Assembly: GCF_022698165.1 (NCBI RefSeq)
Contig: NZ_JALDAY010000017.1
Span: forward strand, 180,188 to 244,187
Direction of reading: 5' to 3'
Source of the DNA: Streptomyces cylindrosporus
GTDB taxonomy: Bacteria; Actinomycetota; Actinomycetes; Streptomycetales; Streptomycetaceae
Length of the DNA stretch: 64,000 nucleotides
A program made the translations under genes and the position numbers. Shown one piece after another: positions 24,369 through 33,693 of this stretch. The notes under the pieces are model-generated. The model worked only from the letters and a program-made list of their open reading frames with translations. It was not told where the DNA came from and did no database searches. Each line of letters begins with the position of its first letter. Positions within the stretch are counted from its first letter, which is position 1.

Positions 24369-24383
24369 CGGCGGGGAAACCGG

Positions 24384-24473
24384 TCAGGAACAACAGAGGG
24401 CGCCGGCCACGCGCAGAAGGTCGATGTGGGGCCGGGAGTGCAGACGGACGCGGCGGCCGAGGACACGGGTCAT
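24384..24473 (-). CDS. leader peptide of the sulfur-gene type (29 aa)
   Basis: A 29-codon ORF with an excellent ribosome binding site (GGAGG, 8 bases before the ATG). Its C-terminus reads RPHIDLLRVAGALCCS. The HIDLLRVAGALC core is the conserved Streptomyces 'putative leader peptide' found before sulfur and other operons, and the two adjacent Cys codons near the stop suggest that cysteine-tRNA supply controls ribosome stalling. It lies 76 bases before the LLM operon. Function as an attenuator is inferred; the motif is direct. Confidence 0.85.
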   Translation of the reverse strand: MTRVLGRRVRLHSRPHIDLLRVAGALCCS

Positions 24474-24531
24474 CTACCGCACCTCCGCAGGCTCGCGCGA
24501 ACAATCGCCTTCGACAGGGACAACGGCACGG

Positions 24532-25257
24532 CTATGCCGTTTCTTCCAGGACGGCGGCACCGATTCGCCGTACGAGCGCGAAGACGGTGCGACGGCGCAG
24601 GGTGAAGCCGATCGACTCGTACAGCCGGATCGCGTTCGTGTTGCCTGCCGCGGCGTGCAGGAAGGGGTGCTCGCCGCGTTCCCTGATGCCGGCCGCGACC
24701 GCGCGGACCAGGCGGGTGGCCAGGCCCCGGCCGCGGTACGCCGGGTCGGTGCACACGGCGCTGATCTCGGTCCAGCCGGGCGGGTGGAGGCGTTCCCCGG
24801 CCAGCGCGACGAGCCGGCCGTGGTGGCGGATGCCGAGGTAGGTGCCCATGTCGACGGTGCGGGGCAGGTAGGGGCCGGGCTCGGTGCGGGCGATCAGGTC
24901 GAGGATCTCCGGGACGTCGGCGGGGCCGAGGCGCACGGCCTCGGGGGCGGGTTCGGCGTGCAGGGCGGTGTCGACGAGCTGGACGCCGTGGCCGGTGCGC
25001 ACGACCTCCCAGCCAGGCGGCGGCTCGGTGACGCCCCGGACGGAGGCGGTGCCGCCGGGGCCGACGAGGGTGGCCAGGTCGGCCCAGGCGCGCGGGTCGT
25101 CGAGGTCGGCGACGGCGTGGAAGGGGGCCACGTCGGCCGGGTAGCGGGCCGCGCGGCCCACGCGCTCGGCGAAGTGGGCGTGCGGGCCGGTGAGTGCGGC
25201 CCAGGCGGGGTTGTCGAGGATGTGGGCAGCGGTGGCTTCGATGCTGGCGGTGGACAT
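24532..25257 (-). CDS. GNAT family N-acetyltransferase
   Basis: 241 residues. The C-terminal GNAT fold is clear: WTEISAVCTDPAYRGRGLAT contains the acetyl-CoA loop (Q/RxxGxG/A as YRGRGLA), followed by FLHAAAGNTNAIRLYESIGF. It sits between the ABC transporter genes and the LLM monooxygenases. In the Bacillus ytm operon a GNAT enzyme (SnaA) N-acetylates S-modified cysteines before oxidation; the same role here is an inference from gene order. Confidence 0.87.
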   Translation of the reverse strand: MSTASIEATAAHILDNPAWAALTGPHAHFAERVGRAARYPADVAPFHAVADLDDPRAWADLATLVGPGGTASVRGVTEPPPGWEVVRTGHGVQLVDTALHAEPAPEAVRLGPADVPEILDLIARTEPGPYLPRTVDMGTYLGIRHHGRLVALAGERLHPPGWTEISAVCTDPAYRGRGLATRLVRAVAAGIRERGEHPFLHAAAGNTNAIRLYESIGFTLRRRTVFALVRRIGAAVLEETA

Positions 25258-25323
25258 CGTGACGGTCTCCAGGGTGGGGCCCCGCCGCGGGGAGGCGGCG
25301 GAGCCCCGGCACGTGACGGCGGG

Positions 25324-26346
25324 TCAGGAGTTGTCGAGCGGCAGGCCGGGTGGGTTGATCTCCGACTTGGCGACGGCGTCGTTGGAGAGGTTCCAGGCCT
25401 TGAGCCACTGGGCGTACTGGCCGTGCTCGATCAGGTAGTTGATCGCCTCGGAGAGGGGCTTGGCGAGGCCGCTGCCCTTCTTCGCGGTCGCGGCGATCAG
25501 GCCCTGAAGGTCGGCACCCGCGCCGGAGTACTGGCCCGCGATCTTCGTCGGGTTGGGTGTGCTCGCGGTCTGGGTGACGTGGTAGGAGAGGTTGGGGCTG
25601 GGGCCCAGGTAGGCGTCGATCTTGCCGCTGTTGAGGGCCAGGTAGATGCTCGGGCTGTCCTGGAAGTACTTGACGGTGAGCTTCTTGCCCTCCTTCGCCA
25701 GCTTGGACTTCCACTCCAGGAGGATGCGCTCCTGGTTGGTGCCGGCGCCGACCGAGACGGTCTTGCCGGCGAGGGCCTCGTAGTCCCCGTCGAAGCTGAA
25801 CTTGGAGCTCTTGAGGGTCTCGAAGGCGAGGTCGTCCTTGCGGTAGGAGGCGAACTCGTACTTCTGCTTGCGCTCCTCGGTGTCGGTGATGTTCGAGAAG
25901 CCGACGTCCACCTTGCCGCTGTCGATGCCGACGAAGAGGTTCTCCCAGGTGAACCGCTTGACCTCGGGCTTCAGGCCGAACACGGCGGCGACCAGGCGGG
26001 CCAGGTCGGACTCGGAGCCGGTGAGCGTCTTCTGGTCGCTGCCGATGAAACCGAGCGGCGGGGAGCCGGAGGGCAGGGTGCCGGAGCCGATGACCAGCTT
26101 GCCGCTCCTTCTGATCGCGGCGGGCAGCTGGGCGCTGATGGACTTGACCTCGGAGACCTTGAGGGTGGTCTCCTTGGCGGCGCCGTTGGAGACGAGACCG
26201 ACGGTGACCGTACCGGTGGCGTCGGACGTCTTGGTCGCGGCGTCGCTGTCCCCACCGCAGGCGGCGAGCCCGGTGGCGAGGGTGGCGACGGCGGTCGCCG
26301 CGGTGATGCCGCGTATCAGGCTGCGTCGGGAGATGTGGGTGGGCAT
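25324..26346 (-). CDS. amino-acid-type ABC transporter substrate-binding lipoprotein
   Basis: 340 residues. The signal sequence contains twin arginines (SRRSLIRG) and a lipobox LAAC, so it is probably Tat-exported and lipid-anchored. The mature part has the SBP_bac_3 pattern: LPPGF-like start replaced by SPPLGFIGSD, then SDLARLVAAVFGLKPEVKRF, FVGIDSGKVDVGFSNITDT and an acidic substrate pocket. This family binds polar amino acids, including cystine. It lies after the ATPase and permease genes on the same strand. Confidence 0.92.
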   Translation of the reverse strand: MPTHISRRSLIRGITAATAVATLATGLAACGGDSDAATKTSDATGTVTVGLVSNGAAKETTLKVSEVKSISAQLPAAIRRSGKLVIGSGTLPSGSPPLGFIGSDQKTLTGSESDLARLVAAVFGLKPEVKRFTWENLFVGIDSGKVDVGFSNITDTEERKQKYEFASYRKDDLAFETLKSSKFSFDGDYEALAGKTVSVGAGTNQERILLEWKSKLAKEGKKLTVKYFQDSPSIYLALNSGKIDAYLGPSPNLSYHVTQTASTPNPTKIAGQYSGAGADLQGLIAATAKKGSGLAKPLSEAINYLIEHGQYAQWLKAWNLSNDAVAKSEINPPGLPLDNS

Positions 26347-26402
26347 GGCTGTCCTTAGAGATGAGAGAAACGGTTGTGCAGGGGAAGGAAGTTGACGGAG
26401 GG

Positions 26403-27184
<782 letters not shown>

Positions 27185-27188
<4 letters not shown>

Positions 27189-28168
27189 ACGGCGGCCTCC
27201 CGGCGGATGCGGGCGCGCAGGTCGGCGAGGCCGGCCCGCAGCTTCTGGAGCGGGGTCGGCGGCAGGGAGCGCGTGGCACCCCGGGCGTAGTACCGCTCGA
27301 CGTAGAACTGGACGACGGAGACGACGCTGGTGAGGATCAGGTACCAGACGGTGACGACAAGCAGCAGCGGTACGACGTCGCCGGGGTAGGTGGCGCCCAT
27401 CGACTGGGCGACGCCGAACAGGTCGAGGAGCGAGACGTAGAAGACCAGCGAGCTGCTCTTGATCAGGCCGATCAGCTGGTTGACGTAGTTCGGGGTGATC
27501 GAGCGCAGCGCCTGCGGGAACACGATCTTGCGGAACTGGTAGCCCTTGGGCAGGCCGAGGGCCGCGGCCGCCTCGTGCTGGCCCTGGTCGACGGAGAGGA
27601 TGCCGCCGCGGACCACCTCGGCCGCGTAGGCCGCCTCGTTGAGGCTGAGGCCGATGACGGCGATGACCATGTCGGTGGCGAGCTTCGACTCGTCGAAGGA
27701 GAAGAAGGCCGGCCCGAAGGGCACGCCGACGCTCAACGTCTTGTACAGGGCCGAGAAGTTGTAGAGGAAGAGCAGGACGACGATGAGCGGGATGGAGCGC
27801 AGCGCCCAGACGTAGGTCCAGCTGACCGCGCGCAGCACCGGGCTGCGGGAGAGCCGGGCCAGGGCGAGCAGGATGCCGCCGAGGAGGCCCAACACGGCGC
27901 TGTAGGCGGTGACTTCGAGGGTGATGAGCAGACCGTCGAGGATGGTCGGCCGCAGGAACCAGTAGCCGAAGCGGTCCCACTGGTAGAAGGGGTTGGTCGC
28001 CAGGCCGTGCACGAACTGGGCCGCCAGGACCAGGACGACGGCGGTGGCGATCCACCGCCCGGGCCGCCTGAGCGGAAGAACTCGCTGTGCGGTGAGGGGC
28101 TTTGACGGTACGTCGGTGGGTGGCGGCGGCTCGGTCAGGGACACGGCGGTGCCTGGGGGTTCGGTCAT
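27185..28168 (-). CDS. amino acid ABC transporter permease
   Basis: 327 residues from ATG 28168 (GGAG ribosome binding site); an upstream GTG at 28204 lacks one. Several transmembrane helices are visible (IATAVVLVLAAQFVHG, LLITLEVTAYSAVLGLLGGI and YLILTSVVSVVQFY). The EAA loop that docks the ATPase reads EAAAALGLPKGYQFRKIVFP. HisM/GlnP type. It is the first gene of the transporter unit, 168 bases after the leader peptide at 28336-28485. Only one permease is encoded, so it is likely to act as a homodimer. Confidence 0.92.
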
Positions 28169-28335
28169 GGAGGGCTCCGGCAGGGTCGGTTCACCCCCGG
28201 ACACGGCGAAGCAGGCGTACTACGAGTGCAGGACGCGACGCACGGGCACCGGGAGCTGGGCGGACAACGGCACACCGCGGGCGCGGTGTTCGTCAGGAAC
28301 GCGGCGGCTGGGAGGAGCGGGGCTGGAAGGAGACG

Positions 28336-28485
28336 TCAGCCCCGACAGCGGGCACGGCCCGGTGCGGTACACAGTGCGCTGCTGACCCGGAGCAGATCGA
28401 CGCTCCGGTCGGCGACGAGCACCTGCGCGTACGGCTGTACGCAGCCCGGGGCGCGGCGCGTAGCCGTCCTGGAGGCTGCGTACAT
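28336..28485 (-). CDS. leader peptide before the ABC transporter operon (49 aa or shorter)
   Basis: An ORF from ATG 28485 (in-frame GTG 28420 would give a 27-residue form) that contains the core RSVDLLRVSSALC, the same family as the leader at 24384, and ends with a second Cys (ARCRG). It lies upstream of the transporter genes with no other reading frame between. The start is uncertain because neither start has a strong ribosome binding site. The role in cysteine-dependent attenuation is inferred. Confidence 0.7.
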   Translation of the reverse strand: MYAASRTATRRAPGCVQPYAQVLVADRSVDLLRVSSALCTAPGRARCRG

Positions 28486-28670
28486 GTCCGTCACCGTGCT
28501 CTTCCGGCCCTGGGGCCACTCGCGCTTACCGAAACGTCATCCGGTCCGGTCGTCACCTGGGGCACCCCACCGCGTGCGAGGGTTGCCGGTCAGCAAGCCA
28601 GGGCTTGTCGCTGACACTCATGACCGTTCTGGGTCGCAGTGAAGCCAATCGCCCGAACGTATGTCAATGG

Positions 28671-28689
28671 CTGTCCACTTGATGGACAG
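28671..28689 (-). terminator. hairpin after the GST-like gene
   Basis: A perfect 7-bp inverted repeat (CTGTCCA-CTTGA-TGGACAG) begins 2 bases past the stop codon of the GST-like gene. It could end that transcript; alternatively it is an operator for the downstream transporter unit. Confidence 0.5.
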
Positions 28690-28691
28690 GC

Positions 28692-29588
28692 TCAGGGCCG
28701 GTCGACCTGGGGTCCGGCGCCTTTGCCGTCCCCTGCGTGAGCGGCCCAGTCCAGGATCTGGACAGCGGCACCGGCGGCCTCCAGGCCCTGGCAGCGGGCG
28801 TGGTGGCGGCGCTCGATGCCGTCGAGGTCGAGGTGCCCGCCGAAGGCCGGGTGGGCGGTGAGCCGGCGGGCGTAGGCCCACAGGGCGGGGTGGTCGGCGA
28901 TGCGCTGCACCGCGGCGGCGTCGAGATGGTTGCGGTGCACGGTGTCGAGCTGGACCAGCGCGACCCACAACTCCACGTCGGCGGCGGTGATTTCGTCGCG
29001 GATCATGTAGGTGCGGCCGTCCAGCCAGCGGTCGAGGGCGCCGAGGGTTTCCAGCAGCGTGCCCAGTGCTATGTCACATACCACTGGCTCCCCGCCGGCC
29101 GACCCGGCCCGCTGCGCCGCCTCCTCGACCCCCTCCCCGCACATCCGCTCCACGGCCTCGATCTCCGACTCCGCCCCGCACGGGTACAGCGAGAGGCGGT
29201 CGCCCCCGAACCGTCGGGCCAGGTCGCGCATGATGTCCGGTGCGTGCGTGCTGACGATCCGGCCGGACCAGCCGTCGCTGAGCACCGGCCCGACGGCCGG
29301 CCCGGCGTACCGGTGAGCGCTGGCCTCGTACAGCGGGCGCAGGACGGAGTGGCCGCCCTCCGGACAGTCGGGGACGGCGGGCAGGAAGGTGGCCGGACAG
29401 ACGGTGTCCAGGCCGAGCAGGGCGTGGGTGACGGCGATGCGCAGGCCGTCGGGACACGCGGTGGACAGATGGAGCCGGTAGCGGCCCGGCACGGCGTAGT
29501 GGCCGCTGCGCGCGTCCCGGCCGATGCGGCCGCGGAAGGCGGGCGCGGGCCGGTCGGACGCGTGGGCGGCCAGTGGTGTGACGGTCAT
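28692..29588 (-). CDS. glutathione S-transferase-like protein (Xi/ECM4-type fold)
   Basis: 298 residues. It resembles the YqjG/ECM4 glutathionyl-hydroquinone reductase family: an N-terminal thioredoxin-like part with Cys45 in STACPDGLRIAV, where the family usually has CPWAHR, and an all-helical C-terminal GST domain (RTYMIRDEITAADVELWVAL). Actinobacteria use mycothiol, so the thiol partner is probably not glutathione. A ribosome binding site (GGGGAGA) precedes ATG 29588. A Cys-containing leader lies 132 bases upstream, which ties it to the sulfur island. Confidence 0.82.
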   Translation of the reverse strand: MTVTPLAAHASDRPAPAFRGRIGRDARSGHYAVPGRYRLHLSTACPDGLRIAVTHALLGLDTVCPATFLPAVPDCPEGGHSVLRPLYEASAHRYAGPAVGPVLSDGWSGRIVSTHAPDIMRDLARRFGGDRLSLYPCGAESEIEAVERMCGEGVEEAAQRAGSAGGEPVVCDIALGTLLETLGALDRWLDGRTYMIRDEITAADVELWVALVQLDTVHRNHLDAAAVQRIADHPALWAYARRLTAHPAFGGHLDLDGIERRHHARCQGLEAAGAAVQILDWAAHAGDGKGAGPQVDRP

Positions 29589-29720
29589 GACTCTCCCCGG
29601 GAGCGGGCGCGGACGTACGCGCGGCGGTAGCGACGTCGGACGAGGGAGCAGGGCTCACCCTTGCGGGCCGGACGGGACGACACCCTCGTGAGGCGTCCGT
29701 CGGCACGGGATGGGCGCGGC

Positions 29721-29831
29721 TCAGCCCTGGAGGTCGATCGCGCTGCAGACGCGCTGCAGATCGATGTGACGGCGGGAGGTCAGAAGAGGCGAACGGCTCA
29801 CTGGGACGGTGACCGGCTCAAGGCGCCTCAT
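29721..29831 (-). CDS. leader peptide before the GST-like gene (36 aa)
   Basis: ATG 29831, ribosome binding site AGGGA. The C-terminal part is RRHIDLQRVCSAIDLQG, a divergent form of the HIDLLRVASALC leader with one Cys codon. It precedes the GST-like gene by 132 bases and follows a CCTA-N5-TAGG palindrome at 29841. Being the third such leader within 6 kb makes chance very unlikely. Confidence 0.75.
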   Translation of the reverse strand: MRRLEPVTVPVSRSPLLTSRRHIDLQRVCSAIDLQG

Positions 29832-29840
29832 GTTTCCCTA

Positions 29841-29853
29841 CCTATTCACTAGG
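29841..29853. promoter_or_regulatory. candidate operator or promoter element CCTA-N5-TAGG
   Basis: CCTATTCACTAGG lies just upstream of the minus-strand leader ORF and 163 bases before the divergent SDR gene. The 4-bp arms are perfect. It could bind a sulfur-responsive regulator or contain a -10 element (TAGTGA on the minus strand). The regulator is unknown. Confidence 0.35.
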
Positions 29854-30015
29854 ATTCCTCTCTGGGAGTGTCGATCGAGGTCGGGGCGGCGTCAAGAGGG
29901 CCGTCCCGCATCGCGGACAGTCGCATGGACACAGGGCGGGTGCCGTACGCCGGCAGAAGGCGCACCCTCGTAGGAACGCCCTTGCACGACAAGCGACTTC
30001 ACGAACGGAGCTCGT

Positions 30016-30795
30016 ATGACCCCCGTCCCCGAACGCTTCGCCGGCAAGACCGTCCTCGTCACCGGGGCCGGTACCGGTTACGGAGCCGAGATCGCCGTGC
30101 GGGCGGCGCAGGAGGGTGCCGATGTCGCCGTCCACTACCGCAGTTCACGGAAGGGCGCGGAGGCGACGGCCGAACGGATCACGGCGCTGGGCCGCGAGTC
30201 CGTGCTCGTCCAGGGCGACATCTCCGTCCACCAGGACGTCATCCGCATGGCCGAGGAGGTGTTCGGCCACTTCGGGGCGCTCGACGTGCTGGTCAACAAC
30301 GTGGGCGATGTCGCGGGCGACCAGATGTCCTGGCGGGACCTCACCGAGGAGTCGATCGACCATGTGCTCGCCGTGGACGTCAAGGGAACCATGCTGTGCG
30401 TCCACGAGTTCGGGTCCCGGATGCTGGACCAGGGGCACGGCGCGATCGTCAACATCGGCTCGACGGTGATCGTGCGCGGCAGCGCGCGAGCGCCCCAGTA
30501 CGCCGCCGCGAAGTACGGCATCCTCGGCATCACCAAGTCCTATGCGCAGGCGTTCGCGCCCGTGGTGCGGGTCAACACGTTCGCGCCCGGGTTCATCGAG
30601 ACGGAGACCCTGCTGAACCGGGCCGACTGGAAGTCCGGGCGCCGGGAGGACATGATCTCCAAGACCCCGATGGGCCGGATCCCGGGACCGTCCGAGGTCG
30701 CCGGCACGGCCCTCTTCCTCGCCACGGACGACGCCGCCCACATGACGGGGGTGTACCTCAACGCCGACGGCGGCTTCAACATGATCGGGGCGTAG
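30016..30795 (+). CDS. short-chain dehydrogenase/reductase (SDR)
   Basis: 259 residues, a classical SDR. The cofactor motif is TGAGTGYG near residues 17-24, followed by NNVG; the catalytic Ser lies in NIGSTVIVRG and the Tyr/Lys in YAAAK. Near the C-terminus a GVYLNADGGFN block matches the usual 'G..l.vDGG'. Substrate unknown. It is divergent from the leader and GST-like genes, so shared regulation is possible. Confidence 0.93.
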   Translation: MTPVPERFAGKTVLVTGAGTGYGAEIAVRAAQEGADVAVHYRSSRKGAEATAERITALGRESVLVQGDISVHQDVIRMAEEVFGHFGALDVLVNNVGDVAGDQMSWRDLTEESIDHVLAVDVKGTMLCVHEFGSRMLDQGHGAIVNIGSTVIVRGSARAPQYAAAKYGILGITKSYAQAFAPVVRVNTFAPGFIETETLLNRADWKSGRREDMISKTPMGRIPGPSEVAGTALFLATDDAAHMTGVYLNADGGFNMIGA

Positions 30796-30807
30796 CCGCT
30801 GTCAAAG

Positions 30808-30822
30808 CGGGCCGGCGGCCCG
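30808..30822. terminator. short hairpin between convergent SDR and aldehyde dehydrogenase genes
   Basis: CGGGCC-GGC-GGCCCG, 6-bp stem and 3-base loop, in the 40-bp gap between two convergent stops. No T-tract. Weak but well placed. Confidence 0.4.
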
Positions 30823-30835
30823 TCCGCGCGGCCGG

Positions 30836-32284
30836 TCACCGGATCGGAATCGCCAGGTACTGGTACTCCAGGAACTCGTCGATCCCCAGCCGGCCGCCCT
30901 CCCTCCCCAGCCCCGACTGCTTGACGCCGCCGAAGGGAGCGGCGGGGTTGGAGACCAGGCCCGTGTTGAGGCCGACCATGCCCACCTCCATGCGTTCGCT
31001 GACCCGCAGGGCCCGGTCCAGGTTCTGGGTGAACAGGTAGCCGACCAGGCCCCAGTGGGTGTCGTTGGCCCGGGCCAGGACCTCGTCCTCCTCCTCGAAG
31101 GTGAGGATCGCGGCCACGGGGCCGAAGATCTCGGTGCCCGTCAACCGGCTGTCCGGGGACACGTCCGTCAGGACCGTCGGCGGATAGAAGCAGCCGGGGC
31201 CCTCGGGCGTGCGGCCGCCGACCAGCACCCGGGCGCCCCGGGCGACCGCGTCCTCGACCAGTTGCTCCACCTTCGCGCGGCCCGCAGCGTCGATCAGCGG
31301 GCCGACGTCGACGCCGTCCCGCGTTCCCGGGCCCACGACCAGCGCGCCCATGCGCTCGGCCAGCCGCCCCGCGAACTCCTCCGCGACCGAGCGGTGGACG
31401 AAGAAGCGGTTGGCGGCCGTGCACGCCTCCCCCATGTTGCGCATCTTGGCGGTCATCGCGCCGTCCACGGCCACGTCCAGGTCGGCGTCGTCGAAGACGA
31501 TGAAGGGGGCGTTGCCGCCGAGCTCCATGGAGGTCCGTACGACCGTCTCGGCGCACTGGGCGAGCAGGAGCCGGCCGACGGCCGTGGAGCCGGTGAAGGA
31601 GAGCTTGCGGATACGGCCGCCGCGCAGGAGCGGTTCGCAGACCTCGCCGGCGCGGGAGGTGGTGACGACGTTCAGGACGCCGTCGGGCAGGCCCGCCTCC
31701 TTGAGGATCGCGGCCAGGGCGAGCACGGACAGCGGGGTCTGCGGGGCCGGTTTGAGGACCATCGTGCAGCCCGCCGCGATCGCCGGGCCGATCTTCCGCG
31801 TCCCCATCGCGAGGGGGAAGTTCCAGGGGGTGACGAGGAGGCAGGGGCCCACCGGGCGGCGGGAGAGGAGCATGCGGTTGCGGCCGTCGGGGAGGGTGCC
31901 GTAGTCGCCGCCGACCCGGACCGCCTCCTCCGAGAACCAGCGGAAGAACTCGGCGGCGTACGCCACTTCGCCCCGCGCCTCGGCGAGCGGCTTGCCCATC
32001 TCGGACGTCATCAGGAGGGCGAGTTCCTCGGTGCGGGCGAGGAGGATCTCGTAGGCGCGGCGCAGGATCTCGCTGCGCGCGCGGGGTGCCGTACGGGCCC
32101 ACTCCGGCTGTGCCGCGACGGCCGCGTCCTCCGCGAGCCGGGCGTCCTTGGGGCCCGCGTCGGCGACATGGCAGAGGATCTCGCCGGTCGCCGGGTCGTC
32201 GACGGGCATGGTGGTGCCGTCCGCGGCGTCCTGCCACATGCCGCCGATGAACAGTTGCTTGGGTACGTCGCTCAGGGATGTCAT
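30836..32284 (-). CDS. gabD: NAD(P)-dependent succinate-semialdehyde dehydrogenase
   Basis: 482 residues, aldehyde dehydrogenase superfamily. Visible hallmarks are VTPWNFPLA and KPAPQTPLS (cofactor site), FTGSTAVGR, ELGGNAPFIVFDDADLD (general base Glu) and the nucleophile Cys in MGEACTAANRF. It overlaps the aminotransferase gene by four bases (ATGA). The aminotransferase partner and the PucR regulator make GABA degradation via succinate semialdehyde the most likely role. Confidence 0.88.
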   Translation of the reverse strand: MTSLSDVPKQLFIGGMWQDAADGTTMPVDDPATGEILCHVADAGPKDARLAEDAAVAAQPEWARTAPRARSEILRRAYEILLARTEELALLMTSEMGKPLAEARGEVAYAAEFFRWFSEEAVRVGGDYGTLPDGRNRMLLSRRPVGPCLLVTPWNFPLAMGTRKIGPAIAAGCTMVLKPAPQTPLSVLALAAILKEAGLPDGVLNVVTTSRAGEVCEPLLRGGRIRKLSFTGSTAVGRLLLAQCAETVVRTSMELGGNAPFIVFDDADLDVAVDGAMTAKMRNMGEACTAANRFFVHRSVAEEFAGRLAERMGALVVGPGTRDGVDVGPLIDAAGRAKVEQLVEDAVARGARVLVGGRTPEGPGCFYPPTVLTDVSPDSRLTGTEIFGPVAAILTFEEEDEVLARANDTHWGLVGYLFTQNLDRALRVSERMEVGMVGLNTGLVSNPAAPFGGVKQSGLGREGGRLGIDEFLEYQYLAIPIR

Positions 32285-33552
32285 GCCCGTTCTCCTTCCC
32301 CGGAAGTGCCGTTCTCCACCGCGGCGGCCCAGGCCGCGAGGCCGGCGTCCACGCCCGCCTCGTCGATCACCAGCGCCGGGATCATCCGCACGACCTGGTT
32401 CCAGGCCCCGCACAGCAGCAGGAGCAGTCCCTCGTCGACGGCGGCGCGCTGCACACGGGCGGCGGTCGCGGGGTCCGGGTCGCCGTCCTCGGTGACGAAC
32501 TCGCTGGCCAGCATCAGCCCGAGGCCGCGGACGTCCCCGATGGCCGGTGTCCGCTCCGCCACCGCCCGCAGGCCTGCCCGCAGCCGGGCGCCCATCGCGT
32601 CGGCGTTCTCGACGAGCTTCTCGTCGCGTACGACGTCCAGGGTGGCGCAGGCCGCCGCGCAGGCCACGGCGTTGGCGCCGTACGTACCGCCCTGCGAACC
32701 CGGCCACGCCCTGCTCATCAGCTCCTCGGGGGCGGCGATGCCGGACAGCGGGAAGCCGCTGGCCAGGCCCTTGGCGGTGACGAGGATGTCCGGGGTGACG
32801 CCGAAGTGGTCGTGACCCCAGAAGCGGCCGGTGCGGCCGACGCCGGTCTGCACCTCGTCGAGGACGAGCAGGAAGCCGTGCCGGTCGGCCCGTTCGCGCA
32901 GGCCCTCCAGGAAGGCGCGGGTGGCGGGGACGTAGCCGCCCTCGCCGAGGACGGGTTCGACGACGATCGCGGCGGTATCGGCGGGCGAGGAGACGGTCTG
33001 GAGGGTGTAGTCGAGTTCCTGGAGGGCGAAGCGGGTGGCGGTGTCCTCGTCCCAGCCGTAGCGGAAGGCCGTCGGGAAGGGGGTGACGACGACTCCGCCC
33101 ATCAGCGGCGAGAAGCCTGAGCGGAAGCGGACGCCGGAGGTCGTCATGGAGGCGGCGGCGACGGTACGGCCGTGGAAACCGCCGTGGCAGACAAGGACGT
33201 TGGGGCGGCCGGTGGCCTGACGCGCCAGCCGCAGGGCGGCCTCGACGGCCTCGCTGCCGGAGTTGGTGAAGAAGAGGCTGTCCAGGCCGGGCGGGAGGAC
33301 CTCGCCGAGCTTGTCGACGAGCCGCTGGAGCGGCTGGTGCATGACCGTCGTGTACTGGCCGTGGATCAGTGTGCCGGCCTGCTCCCGGGCGGCCTCCACC
33401 ACCCTCGGATGGCAGTGCCCGGTGCTGGTGACGCCGATTCCGGCGGTGAAGTCCAGATAGCGGCGGCCGTCCTCGCCGTAGAGGTGGACGCCCTCGCCCC
33501 GGACCGCCACGACGGGGGTGGCCTGGCGGAGGTGCGGCGACAGTGCGGTCAT
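32281..33552 (-). CDS. gabT: 4-aminobutyrate aminotransferase (class III)
   Basis: 423 residues. Class III PLP aminotransferase pattern: FTAGIGVTSTGHCHPRVV, NSGSEAVEAALRLAR (phosphate binding), GGFHGRT, LVLDEVQTGVGRTG and the PLP-binding Lys in TAKGLASGFPLSG. It should convert GABA and 2-oxoglutarate to succinate semialdehyde and glutamate. It is first in a two-gene operon with gabD and divergent from the PucR regulator, which probably controls it. Related omega-amino-acid substrates cannot be excluded. Confidence 0.88.
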   Translation of the reverse strand: MTALSPHLRQATPVVAVRGEGVHLYGEDGRRYLDFTAGIGVTSTGHCHPRVVEAAREQAGTLIHGQYTTVMHQPLQRLVDKLGEVLPPGLDSLFFTNSGSEAVEAALRLARQATGRPNVLVCHGGFHGRTVAAASMTTSGVRFRSGFSPLMGGVVVTPFPTAFRYGWDEDTATRFALQELDYTLQTVSSPADTAAIVVEPVLGEGGYVPATRAFLEGLRERADRHGFLLVLDEVQTGVGRTGRFWGHDHFGVTPDILVTAKGLASGFPLSGIAAPEELMSRAWPGSQGGTYGANAVACAAACATLDVVRDEKLVENADAMGARLRAGLRAVAERTPAIGDVRGLGLMLASEFVTEDGDPDPATAARVQRAAVDEGLLLLLCGAWNQVVRMIPALVIDEAGVDAGLAAWAAAVENGTSGEGERA

Positions 33553-33693
33553 GGTCGTCTCCCGGCACGTGGGGGCCTGTTCCTCGTACGAGCGTCCGGG
33601 GGCGGCGCGGGCGGCGGCAACGGCCGAACTGTCCGGCCGGGACACGGTGTTCGGACGTTGTGTCAACCGGGTCGGCGGGGGCAGGGGTCCGCC

